Origin: Chitinophagaceae bacterium BSSC1
Lineage (GTDB): Bacteria; Bacteroidota; Bacteroidia; Chitinophagales; Chitinophagaceae
Length of the DNA stretch: 64,000 nucleotides
Assembly (NCBI GenBank): GCA_002256435.1
Contig: NKJC01000003.1
Location: 310,001-374,000 of the forward strand
Reading direction: 5' to 3'
Part shown: piece by piece, positions 26,870 to 35,811 of the stretch
Layout: every line of letters starts with the position of its first letter
Position numbering within the stretch: the first letter of the stretch is position 1
Made by a program: the position numbers and the translations under genes
Notes under the pieces: generated by a model
What the model was told of the DNA's origin: nothing
The model's database searches: none
The model's input: the letters and a program-made list of their open reading frames with translations, nothing else

Positions 26870-29206
26870 CTATTTAAGCATAAATTCAATATCAGATTTT
26901 CTAGATTCTGGCGTTACTTTTAATGAAACTATTTTCCCATCTTTTAATTCTCCTTCAATGGTTGTTGCATATGGTGCGTGTAACTTGAAAGAAACATCCC
27001 AGTCTTTAGGCCAGGAGGGAAATAAATAAATCTTATTGTCTACGGTTTGCATTAACATTTCTTGTAGACCAATCATTCCACTACCACCCCAATTATGGTC
27101 TGGTACCCAATCATGCCCAGGCCCCCAAAAAGTTGGAAATCTTCTCTCTGAATCGCGCAGTTTTTGAATAGTAATTGCAGCTGCCTCATTAGTAAGACCT
27201 AAACGAGCACAAAAAATAGCATCCTGATGCCAACTGATATAATTCTTTTGAATTGGCAGATCCGTTCCGTATTTCCATGTATTAATAGCAACATCTAAAT
27301 CTGGCTTTCCAATACCGTAAATACCATATGGGAAAACAGGATATAGTTGAGGAATTTCTTGATTATTTATGCGTGCCCATGTCCAAGCTGGTGAAATGGT
27401 TTTGTGACCATTATTCTCCCTAAATGCAATGGGAGGAATACGATTTAGCATGGCTTCCCAATGTTTGCGCTTTTCTGTTGAAACATATTTGTCTGAAAGT
27501 TCAAGCAAACGAGTTAACACTGTTTTTAATCCTGCAATGGTGGATGTAGAATTATAAGCCATCTTATATGTTTCAGCACCCGTACCGGGATATAAAATTA
27601 GTTTGCCATTCCCATCCAATGCCTGACGACCACGCAAGAGCGCTTCTTTTTGATAATGTTCATCAAAAAAGGTTAAACAACTTTCAATAAAATGAATATA
27701 TTTTGAAATATCCTGACCTGAATAACGATCCAGATCCAACATCATCAAACAAAACTCCATTTGTGTATCCCACAAATATTCTAACCAAAAATTGTATTCT
27801 ACACCTTTAGGAAAATAGTCAGGTCTTTTCCATCCATAAGATGTGGCTAAAGGAAGCCCAAATTGTTCAAGTTGCTCAGTGAAAGAAGCACCTTTATGTC
27901 CCCAATAATATTCCGTTCTTTTTTCTGCGTTTCCTAAGGCTTGTAAATAAAAATTTAACTGTGGCGCAAGCATATCAAAATCTCCGCTTTTAAACATAGG
28001 AAAGTATACTAAACGCTGATTCTGTGCGGTATGCGTGCCCCCACCCCAGTTTCGATGATCAGGAGTAAAAGGAAGACTTTTATCTATATATGATGGGTCA
28101 AAAGTAAATAAGCCGCCATTGAATTTAGTGGGATATTTTCCATAAGCATTACATGCTAATTGATACCTGAAAAGTTGATAGTTTCTTCCAACTTGCCATT
28201 CAGGTAATTTTTCATTTGTATTGGTGGGATTGATAAAAATATAGCTGCGGTTCCAAAATTCATTCCACCAACGCAGTGTTTTTTCTTTGGCAATTTTTTG
28301 ATTTAAAATGGCCATAGCTTCAAAATCAAACAATCCCTTTTTCCAGACTTCAATGGAAGGAACATTATCAACATGCAGAATAACACTCAAATGATTATTA
28401 CGAGAAGGTTTTTTTGTTTTTAACTTCCATCCTTTAAAATCTGTATCTGCATATCTTCCAAATGTGGTTCCAACTGGTTCCATATTTTCACCTATCATTT
28501 CACCTCCAAAAGTCAGATTTTTAAGAGGATTCCATAGTTGGTCTTTAATGGGAACTAAGCTCTGTTGTTTAACAGTAAAATCAAACAAGGATTCATCGCG
28601 GTTGCGATGATAAAAGACAATCTTATCTTGGTTAAATCCAATAGAATCTTTTCGAATAATAGCATTCATTGGGGCATCGCGAAAGCCTAAGCTGGCATTG
28701 GTCATTTTTTGATTGGTCCATTCTAAATCATTCATTCGCCAATTCTCATATATAGCTTCAACAGATACCGGCCTGCTACTTTCGGTTTCAACATTGATGA
28801 CCGGCTTAAAAACATCAACCCAGATTTTAACAAGCGTATTAGTTCCAGCATTAGTTCCTGAAATCTCTACATACCCCTCCTTGAGTTTCAATTCTTGTCT
28901 AAAGACACCCTTATCAAATGGATTGGGACTGATCTTCAACCTTACCCTTCCAAACTTTGGAAAAACATTGTTTTCGTCAAAAGCGCCACTTCTAGAAAGA
29001 TAAAATAATATATCCCCTTTTTCAACCCATACATTTAGTCCAATATCACCACCACCACATGGCATGGATTCAGATGAATTTTGACTTTGGGAAGTCCAAA
29101 CAATATTGTATTGATCTAATCCAATTCTATTCTGACCAAATGTTTTTAGAATTGAACTAGATAAAACAAACACCATTAAAATCCAGACAATACTTTTTCT
29201 CATCAT
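26870..29206 (-). CDS. DUF5703-type GH95-related (alpha/alpha)6 glycosidase
   Basis: The 778-residue protein has a signal peptide (to 'LKTFGQ') and opens with 'QYNIVWTSQSQNSSESMPCG', 'GDIGLNVWVEKGDILFYLSR' and 'FGRVRLKISPNPF', the pattern of the DUF5703 N-terminal domain. A helical barrel follows, with 'CNAYGKYPTKFNGGLFTFDP'. The late motif 'DWVPDHNWGGSGMIGLQEML' parallels 'FQMDGNFG...GIAEMLLQ' of the GH95 at 13300, keeping a DxN(W/F)G core, so Asp703 may be the catalytic base. No activity is established for the DUF to my knowledge. Located between GH2 and the unclassified protein, it is likely a glycosidase of this locus; fucose or galactose are plausible leaving groups. Confidence 0.75.
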   Translation of the reverse strand: MMRKSIVWILMVFVLSSSILKTFGQNRIGLDQYNIVWTSQSQNSSESMPCGGGDIGLNVWVEKGDILFYLSRSGAFDENNVFPKFGRVRLKISPNPFDKGVFRQELKLKEGYVEISGTNAGTNTLVKIWVDVFKPVINVETESSRPVSVEAIYENWRMNDLEWTNQKMTNASLGFRDAPMNAIIRKDSIGFNQDKIVFYHRNRDESLFDFTVKQQSLVPIKDQLWNPLKNLTFGGEMIGENMEPVGTTFGRYADTDFKGWKLKTKKPSRNNHLSVILHVDNVPSIEVWKKGLFDFEAMAILNQKIAKEKTLRWWNEFWNRSYIFINPTNTNEKLPEWQVGRNYQLFRYQLACNAYGKYPTKFNGGLFTFDPSYIDKSLPFTPDHRNWGGGTHTAQNQRLVYFPMFKSGDFDMLAPQLNFYLQALGNAEKRTEYYWGHKGASFTEQLEQFGLPLATSYGWKRPDYFPKGVEYNFWLEYLWDTQMEFCLMMLDLDRYSGQDISKYIHFIESCLTFFDEHYQKEALLRGRQALDGNGKLILYPGTGAETYKMAYNSTSTIAGLKTVLTRLLELSDKYVSTEKRKHWEAMLNRIPPIAFRENNGHKTISPAWTWARINNQEIPQLYPVFPYGIYGIGKPDLDVAINTWKYGTDLPIQKNYISWHQDAIFCARLGLTNEAAAITIQKLRDSERRFPTFWGPGHDWVPDHNWGGSGMIGLQEMLMQTVDNKIYLFPSWPKDWDVSFKLHAPYATTIEGELKDGKIVSLKVTPESRKSDIEFMLK

Positions 29207-29221
29207 GAATTGAAAATTAGA

Positions 29222-31255
29222 TTATTGAATACTTGAATTAAAGACTTTAAATCCTCTTAAATTTTCAACAACAATGGTTGTGGTTGCAGATGGCTTGGCC
29301 ATCCTGATCTTGGTTGATTCGCCTGGATTTAACAATGGCAATGCATATTCTCTTAAAATCTTATTCTCTGAACTTAAAACAACTTTGTAATTTTTAAGAG
29401 TGTAGGAAGGAAAATCTAATCTGGCAGTAATAATCAGATCAGATTTTTCGTAGGCAACTATTACTGGTGAAAGATTGTTCTGGAAAGAAGTATAGAGTCC
29501 TCTAGGTTTCCTGTTTGCATCCACAATACCCCACTCCCTGTATCCACTTGGATTGGTATTTGTAAACCTACTCAGATAGTCATTGAAACTCCAGTAAGAA
29601 ATTCCGGATACAAAGGGATTTCTTCTCGCAATTTCAATTACTCCTTTTAAATTATCAATACGTACTTGTTCGCTTTTTACTTGATCAGATCTTAGTCCAA
29701 ATTCAGATACAAATACTGGTTTATCCGGATATTTTTGATGAATGTTTTGTAGTAATTTTTCAAACCCTTCTAGTCCTGAATAAATATTGATGCAAATAAA
29801 ATCGCAATGACGATAGCTGTCGTGCGGAGGCAATAAATTTTCTTTATTTCCAGCAGAACCAAGTCCCATAAAAGTAATCAGACGTGTCTTATCAAGCTCT
29901 AGGTATTTTTCGCGCTGGAAGAGGGTCCATTCATCTCCTTCTGGCGTCCAGCTTTGGTATTCATTACCTGTGCTCCAAGCTACAATGCTGGGACTATTCC
30001 AGAATTCTTCTACCATCTCCGTCATTTGAGCCCGGAATTTCTCCCTCAACGTAGAGTTTCCTAATAATACAGAAGAGAAACCCCAGCTAGGAATCTCAGC
30101 AAAAATCAGAGATCCGTTTTCATCAGCCCATTTGTAGAAATGTTTGCTGGTTGGTGTATGACACAATCTAGCCATGATCATGTTTCCATTGCGCTGCAGA
30201 CCCATGTCTAGTGAGGCCAGTTCTGCTGGGTCTGTTGATCCGTACTTTGGATGATCAGAATGACGGTTGGCTCCAGCTAACCTAATTGGCTTCCCATTTA
30301 AAAGCAATTGAATTCCTACCTGTTTAAACTCTCTGATTCCAAAATATGTTTTGTAAGAGCCAATTGCTTTGTGGTCAGATAGCAAACTAGACTCAATATC
30401 ATATAAATTTGGATTGTCAAAATCCCACAACATAGTATTTGCAGCAGATAATGTATCATCAATCACTACCTTTTCTTGGGTCCATGCTTTCAGTTTGATT
30501 GTTTTTGAAAGCTGGTTGCCAGAGCGTAGCGCCTTTAGATTTGTCCGCAAAGTGATGACAGGCTGAAGTGTAATAAGGGTATCTTTAAAAGTTTTGTTTT
30601 CAATCCAAGTGATAATTTTAATCTGGGAACTTCCTGTTTGAAGATTGGGGACAGATTCAATTTTTTGTTTTGAGATAAATATTTTGGAGGATACTTCAAT
30701 TGTTACATCTCTTGTAATTCCGCCAAATTCATACCAAGGAAAAAGCTGATCGTTTGGGTTTTTGCCGGTTCTTGCCCCCGGAATTTCCAATTGGTTCCAT
30801 GAATTATCCGCTTCAACAACCAGGTAATTCACATCAGGAAATTTTACTTTTTTAGAGATATCTAATGTAAACGGGGTATACCCACCTTCGTGCATACCCA
30901 CCAGTTCTCCGTTAAGGAATATTCTACATTTGTAATAAACAGCCTCAAATTTCAGTCTGACGGATGAATTGGAAACATCTGAAGGAAGTTTAAAACCTTT
31001 CCTGTACCAGGCTTTACCAATAAAATTATACCGTGTATCAATGCTCCAGGTATGTGGTACGTTTACTTGATCCCATCCAGCAGCTAACATATTGATATTG
31101 TCTTTACCCAGTTCCCACGGCAAATGCCAGTCATTCTGTTCACCCACATTTGTTGGATCTATGGCAAAACTCCATTTACCGTTCAAAGAGATCTTCTGTG
31201 ATCTAGAAGAAACTGCAATAATTAAACTGAAAACAATCAACAACAAATTTTTCAT
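29222..31255 (-). CDS. GH2 family glycosidase (beta-galactosidase/beta-glucuronidase type)
   Basis: The 677-residue secreted enzyme (signal peptide to 'AVSSRSQ') has the GH2 order: a jelly-roll sugar-binding domain ('VNVPHTWSIDTRYNFIGKAW', 'VYYKCRIFLNGELVGMHEGG'), an Ig-like domain and a TIM barrel. The acid/base is Glu432 in 'VAWSTGNEYQSW' and the nucleophile is Glu518 in 'PVFVSEFGLRS'. It is shorter than LacZ and close in size to beta-glucuronidases. It would remove a terminal beta-linked galactose, glucuronic acid or similar unit. It starts 50 bp downstream of the GH43-SGNH fusion gene. The exact sugar cannot be read from the motifs. Confidence 0.9.
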   Translation of the reverse strand: MKNLLLIVFSLIIAVSSRSQKISLNGKWSFAIDPTNVGEQNDWHLPWELGKDNINMLAAGWDQVNVPHTWSIDTRYNFIGKAWYRKGFKLPSDVSNSSVRLKFEAVYYKCRIFLNGELVGMHEGGYTPFTLDISKKVKFPDVNYLVVEADNSWNQLEIPGARTGKNPNDQLFPWYEFGGITRDVTIEVSSKIFISKQKIESVPNLQTGSSQIKIITWIENKTFKDTLITLQPVITLRTNLKALRSGNQLSKTIKLKAWTQEKVVIDDTLSAANTMLWDFDNPNLYDIESSLLSDHKAIGSYKTYFGIREFKQVGIQLLLNGKPIRLAGANRHSDHPKYGSTDPAELASLDMGLQRNGNMIMARLCHTPTSKHFYKWADENGSLIFAEIPSWGFSSVLLGNSTLREKFRAQMTEMVEEFWNSPSIVAWSTGNEYQSWTPEGDEWTLFQREKYLELDKTRLITFMGLGSAGNKENLLPPHDSYRHCDFICINIYSGLEGFEKLLQNIHQKYPDKPVFVSEFGLRSDQVKSEQVRIDNLKGVIEIARRNPFVSGISYWSFNDYLSRFTNTNPSGYREWGIVDANRKPRGLYTSFQNNLSPVIVAYEKSDLIITARLDFPSYTLKNYKVVLSSENKILREYALPLLNPGESTKIRMAKPSATTTIVVENLRGFKVFNSSIQ

Positions 31256-31305
31256 AAAACAGCGTTTAAAAAATCATTCCTTATTTAATAAGGAATTAAA
31301 TAAGA

Positions 31306-33684
31306 TTATCTAGATGCCAACACTTCTCCTCTCAACAATATTTTTCCTAAGTATACCACCGTATGATTGTATTTCTCAGGATTTTTGCTAATATCTTCCA
31401 GCTGCATTTCTCCCAAAATCTTGATTTTGTCTGGATTGTCTTTAGAAATTTTCAATACTACGGAATGAATACCTGGTTTAGTTTTGATAAAAGCACACTG
31501 TCCTCTGTACCGATTGTTACAATTCCGATTAAAACGGTTGATTAATTTTGTATCAACAAACTCATTTCCCGCAATAAAATTAATAGGACTCAATTCCTTC
31601 AGATTCATCAAAATTCCATCCAGTTCCAATTCAATCTGTCCAACTTCGGGTCCACCTATATCAAAGATGCCAATCATTGTACCATCAAACTTAAAGCTGA
31701 TGGATGAACCTGGATTTTCAGCCTTCATCACATATGGAAACCATGGAGAAAATTGGTTTAAAGATTCAACCTTATTGGGATCAATGGTTACCCATTCAGA
31801 ACTAAAACTAGCAATTGATTTAGGATCAAGCATTTTGGCATCTTCCCAATTATCAGCAATCAGCGGTTCTGCCAAACGATGAACCTGACTCGCTGCTTTA
31901 CGCTTCATTTTCAACATTGCCCTTGCAATAGCTTCAGCATATAAGTTACCACCAGCTTCCAATGGGTGTGTACCATCTGCTGAAAACACAATTTTGTCTG
32001 TTAACACTGCAGGGTCTGCTTTCCAAATAAGCTTTTCTTTATTCTCAAGAAATGCAGCCTGTAAACCCATGTGGACCGATGGAATAGCATAATAATCTGC
32101 TATTTTTTCTAAGTGCTGGATATTCTCTGGGACTTCCCCTTCCGCATATATCTTAGTTTGCCCTTGGGCAGTGGTGTAGATAAAACAAATATCAATTCTT
32201 GGATTGTATTTCCAAATCTGACGTACAATACCTTCCATTCCATCTGGAAAAGCACCATTCACCGCAAATTCAACAAAAACTACATCCGGATTAAATTTTA
32301 AAACCTGATCGTATACCCTACAAGCACCAAGGTCTGTACCCGTTCCTGATACTCCTGCATTGATTCCCGTCATTTTGATTTTAGGAAATAATTGTTGGAT
32401 AAACTTTGCTGATTGTGCTCTGTACTGATTATTGGCTCTAGTAATACTTCCACCTAAATAACCAATAGTAACGGCTTGTCCTTTTTTTACTTTATTGAAA
32501 AAATTGGGGAGCCCTGAACGAATATTGAATTCATTTGGATGAGAAAAATTATTTGTTTGAATAACTGGAGCTGCATAATCTGATGGATTAAAAAATAATG
32601 GACTTGCACCTGTCTGGCTAGCTGCGATAAGTTCCTCAGCATTATTGCCAAAAGCATTCATGTTCCAACTATCGCGCCAGCTAATGACAAATTTGTTTTC
32701 TTTAATAGTTATCGGAAGCCAAATATGTCTGCTATCAAATGGATTTTCTGGTTTATTAATATCAAACATGGCAATATAAGCATCCTGCATGCCAACAACA
32801 GGCATAATAAATGTAGGTTGACCTCCATAGGTTTTCTCTTGTCCAAATCCGTTTTGAGGGTTTATACCTTCACATGGATTTACTTGCAATACCCAAGGTC
32901 CTGTAAGTGATTTACTAGTAAAATATCTTGCAGGATTGGGATCCCAACCAGTTGATCCGGATCCCAATAAATGATAGATCCCATTTAGTTTTATGATGGC
33001 TGGCCCTTCTGTCTTTGCTGTTATACCTTCACAAATTTCATAATTTCCTTCCGGCATTAAGTAATCATCTTTCATTTTCCCAACTACAAATGCTCTATCC
33101 GGCTTTCTTACAGTAAGATGGTATAAGTCACCATTTTCCTCTTGAAACAATGCGTAATCACCTGAGCCATTTGGAGAGTCTGCACCCAAAAATTTGTGAC
33201 TATACTTGAATGGTCCAGTAGGACTGTCAGATAAGGCAACGCCAACATATCCTGTAGTCACTCCTTGTCCTTTCAGATATAATTTAAAAAAAGCAACAAA
33301 TTTTTTTGTTCTAGAATTGTAGACCACTTTAGGTCTATCAAAATTGCATTGGTATGCCAAATCGTGGCTATCATCATTATAAACAAGCGGTAATACCAAT
33401 CCTTGATCAGACCAGTTTATCAAGTCATTGGAAGCATAACAATGGATACCTCCATCTGCAAATGTTTTTTCAGAAAGACCTTCAATTTTATGAGTTCCGT
33501 ACCAAAAATAAACACCACTGTAATAAAGAACTCCACCGCCGTGGGCATTAATTGGTTTACCGTTTGTGTCTGACCAAACTTGAGCAGGTTTAAAATCGGT
33601 CTGTTTTAAATATGGATGCTGTGCCTGATTGCTACTTGGACAACTAACCAGAATAGTAAACATTAAGAGGTACATTAATTTCAT
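31306..33684 (-). CDS. Fusion of GH43-type propeller (galactanase-like) and SGNH esterase
   Basis: This 792-residue bifunctional protein has an N-terminal signal with a possible lipobox (LVSC, Cys15). Residues ~30-345 form a GH43-like propeller: 'DTNGKPINAHGGGVLYYSGV' and 'YFWYGTHKIEG' match the exo-beta-1,3-galactanase-like branch. Residues ~400-600 form an SGNH hydrolase with Ser413 in 'GYLGGSIT', 'NAGVSGTGTD', 'FVEFAVN' and Asp570-His573 in 'SADGTHP'. A further ~190-residue C-terminal beta domain may bind sugar. Its propeller is paralogous to that of the protein at 35812, where it is joined to GH16 instead. The likely job is removing a terminal sugar and an acyl group from the same side chain. 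Both active sites look intact. Confidence 0.82.
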   Translation of the reverse strand: MKLMYLLMFTILVSCPSSNQAQHPYLKQTDFKPAQVWSDTNGKPINAHGGGVLYYSGVYFWYGTHKIEGLSEKTFADGGIHCYASNDLINWSDQGLVLPLVYNDDSHDLAYQCNFDRPKVVYNSRTKKFVAFFKLYLKGQGVTTGYVGVALSDSPTGPFKYSHKFLGADSPNGSGDYALFQEENGDLYHLTVRKPDRAFVVGKMKDDYLMPEGNYEICEGITAKTEGPAIIKLNGIYHLLGSGSTGWDPNPARYFTSKSLTGPWVLQVNPCEGINPQNGFGQEKTYGGQPTFIMPVVGMQDAYIAMFDINKPENPFDSRHIWLPITIKENKFVISWRDSWNMNAFGNNAEELIAASQTGASPLFFNPSDYAAPVIQTNNFSHPNEFNIRSGLPNFFNKVKKGQAVTIGYLGGSITRANNQYRAQSAKFIQQLFPKIKMTGINAGVSGTGTDLGACRVYDQVLKFNPDVVFVEFAVNGAFPDGMEGIVRQIWKYNPRIDICFIYTTAQGQTKIYAEGEVPENIQHLEKIADYYAIPSVHMGLQAAFLENKEKLIWKADPAVLTDKIVFSADGTHPLEAGGNLYAEAIARAMLKMKRKAASQVHRLAEPLIADNWEDAKMLDPKSIASFSSEWVTIDPNKVESLNQFSPWFPYVMKAENPGSSISFKFDGTMIGIFDIGGPEVGQIELELDGILMNLKELSPINFIAGNEFVDTKLINRFNRNCNNRYRGQCAFIKTKPGIHSVVLKISKDNPDKIKILGEMQLEDISKNPEKYNHTVVYLGKILLRGEVLASR

Positions 33685-33788
33685 TGTCTTACCTATTTAA
33701 TAGGGGTTTTGGAAAATATCCATGCTTAGTATTTTAAAAAAAATGGAATCCTTTTCAGATTTCATCTCAACCGAAAAAACATATCTAA

Positions 33789-35750
33789 TTAGTAAACAGG
33801 TTCAGTAAGTGTAATTTCCAATATAGTAGTTGAAGGGTTTAATGAATAATCAACTCCGCTCACGGTTATGGTATTATTTTTATTCTTAACCCATACAAGC
33901 GCTTTCCCATCATACAGATTGATGACTTTGGATACCTTTTTATTCCCAATAGATTGTGTAGTAAACTTACCGGACTTTAGTTCTCGGTAACCTTCATAAA
34001 TATGGCAGTAAATTTTATTTTTATTAAACGTAAAACCGTATTCACCAAAAAGTGGCTGCCATGGTCCTCCCCTAGTGCCATAAATTCCGTTCCCTGTTTT
34101 TGATAACCAATTGCCCATTTTAAGCAGTACATCCTGCTGATTTTGAGGAATTACACCTTCTCTGTCAGGTGCTACATTCAGCAGTAAATTAATATTACGG
34201 ACGGCACAATTAGATAAGAAGATCACAACTTCTTCAAAGCTGTACACTTTTGAATTGGGTCTATATCCCCAACCACCCTTTTGAAGGCTGACACATTTTT
34301 CACCATTTTGTTCAAAGCGAATATCACCAGAAGTGGATGAACCACCTTCTTCTGCATGAACATCACCAATCCACCCAAAGCGTTCGTTAACTATCATATT
34401 GGGTTGATATTTACGAACCAATCCCATAATACCTAGTGCTTTACCGGTTTCTTGGTCTTTGGTAATATATTTTTCTTTTAATGGCCATTCATTATTGGGG
34501 CTTTGATATTTTCCTGGATCCCAAAAAGATTTTTCTAACCCTTTATTTACAGTTTGACTTAACCATCCACCATCCCAAAACATGTAATCAATTTTGCCAT
34601 AGTCTTTTAAAAGAGTTGTTACCTGTTCATATACTTCCTCTTTCATAGTTCGCGCATCCTCTTTGTGCCAAGCAGCAGTTTTATATCCCCAAACATTGGG
34701 TTTGCTGTCTTTTCCTGTAACATCATAATAACCGGGATAACGCCAACTCATGGGAGAATAATACATCCCTACATGAAGTCCTGAAGCTCTTACAGCATCG
34801 GAATATTCTTTGATTAAATCTCGTCCTAAATCCTTTTTGCTAGTCCAACTATCGGGATATTTACTATCAAACAGTGCAAATCCGTCGTGATGCCTTGTTG
34901 TAAGTGCCATATATTTCATACCCGCTTTTTTGGCTAAATCTGCCCATTCGGAAGCATTAAATTTAGCAGCCGTAAAACCATTCTCAGGATCTCTTGCTCT
35001 TCTTTGATAATATTCCTGCCCCCAGGATTCTTGGTGTCTTACCCATTCACTCCCTTCTTTCATGGCTGCATAAACACCCCAATGTATAAACATGCCAAAT
35101 TTATCATTCAGAAACCAGTCCATATGTTTATCGGGTAATTGAACTACACCATTGTCTTCTTTCAATATTCTTGTTGGAATTTTTACAAACTCCTGAATTT
35201 TGGGCATTGGAGCTTCTCCTAAATAACTTAATTCAATTTGATCGGCATACCCACTACCATTGCCCGTAGGGTGAATAAAAGAAATTAATAACCCATCTGT
35301 ACTATAAGCTGTTTGAAAATCAATACTCAGTTTTGTGTACTCAGTTAACGCACTGGAAACAGATTTTGCAGCACCTCCGTAATCACTTACCGTCAATTGA
35401 ATCTCTTCGGCACCCAACTCTGTCTTTACCCAGGCTGAAATTCTATAAAGACTATTGGGCTTTACTTTAGTTTCTTGTACACAAAAAGCTCTTTCCGGAC
35501 CAACTTTAACTGCATATTGTCCAGAATATGCTTCTTTGGTTATTGAAGAATTCCTTGTTCTCCAATGTTTCCATCCTTCCATATTCCCTGTTTCAAAACC
35601 AGCATTTGTAATTAAACGGGTTTCGTCTACAACTGTGATTGTTGATGTTTGTGCAGTTAAGGGTAATTGAACTATTAATAATAATGCAATGACTACCATT
35701 TCTATACGTAAAGAAGAAAATGGTTTCAATTTTATAAAATTAAAAATCAT
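33789..35750 (-). CDS. Alpha-L-fucosidase GH29 with N-terminal carbohydrate-binding module
   Basis: The 653-residue protein has a signal segment ending 'VQLPLTAQ' (residues ~17-34) and a CBM-like jelly roll of about 135 residues ('ITNAGFETGNMEGWKHWRTR', 'SAWVKTELGAEE'). The GH29 barrel begins at 'MDWFLNDKFGMFIHWGVY' with 'TTRHHDGFALF'. 'KIDYMFWDGGW' gives Asp393 as probable nucleophile, and 'NLLLNVAPDREGVIP' closes the barrel. Unlike the two GH29-discoidin paralogues (2131, 49655), the binding module is N-terminal, and the extra loop 'SWRYPGYYDVTGKDSKPNVW' suggests a different linkage specificity. It lies between the two GH43-fusion genes. A later Met (MVVIAL) could be the true start. Confidence 0.9.
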   Translation of the reverse strand: MIFNFIKLKPFSSLRIEMVVIALLLIVQLPLTAQTSTITVVDETRLITNAGFETGNMEGWKHWRTRNSSITKEAYSGQYAVKVGPERAFCVQETKVKPNSLYRISAWVKTELGAEEIQLTVSDYGGAAKSVSSALTEYTKLSIDFQTAYSTDGLLISFIHPTGNGSGYADQIELSYLGEAPMPKIQEFVKIPTRILKEDNGVVQLPDKHMDWFLNDKFGMFIHWGVYAAMKEGSEWVRHQESWGQEYYQRRARDPENGFTAAKFNASEWADLAKKAGMKYMALTTRHHDGFALFDSKYPDSWTSKKDLGRDLIKEYSDAVRASGLHVGMYYSPMSWRYPGYYDVTGKDSKPNVWGYKTAAWHKEDARTMKEEVYEQVTTLLKDYGKIDYMFWDGGWLSQTVNKGLEKSFWDPGKYQSPNNEWPLKEKYITKDQETGKALGIMGLVRKYQPNMIVNERFGWIGDVHAEEGGSSTSGDIRFEQNGEKCVSLQKGGWGYRPNSKVYSFEEVVIFLSNCAVRNINLLLNVAPDREGVIPQNQQDVLLKMGNWLSKTGNGIYGTRGGPWQPLFGEYGFTFNKNKIYCHIYEGYRELKSGKFTTQSIGNKKVSKVINLYDGKALVWVKNKNNTITVSGVDYSLNPSTTILEITLTEPVY

Positions 35751-35811
35751 AGGGCGGTTACTTATTTATGTTAAACCAACAATTCATTGTTTGCAGACTG
35801 ATTTACATTTA

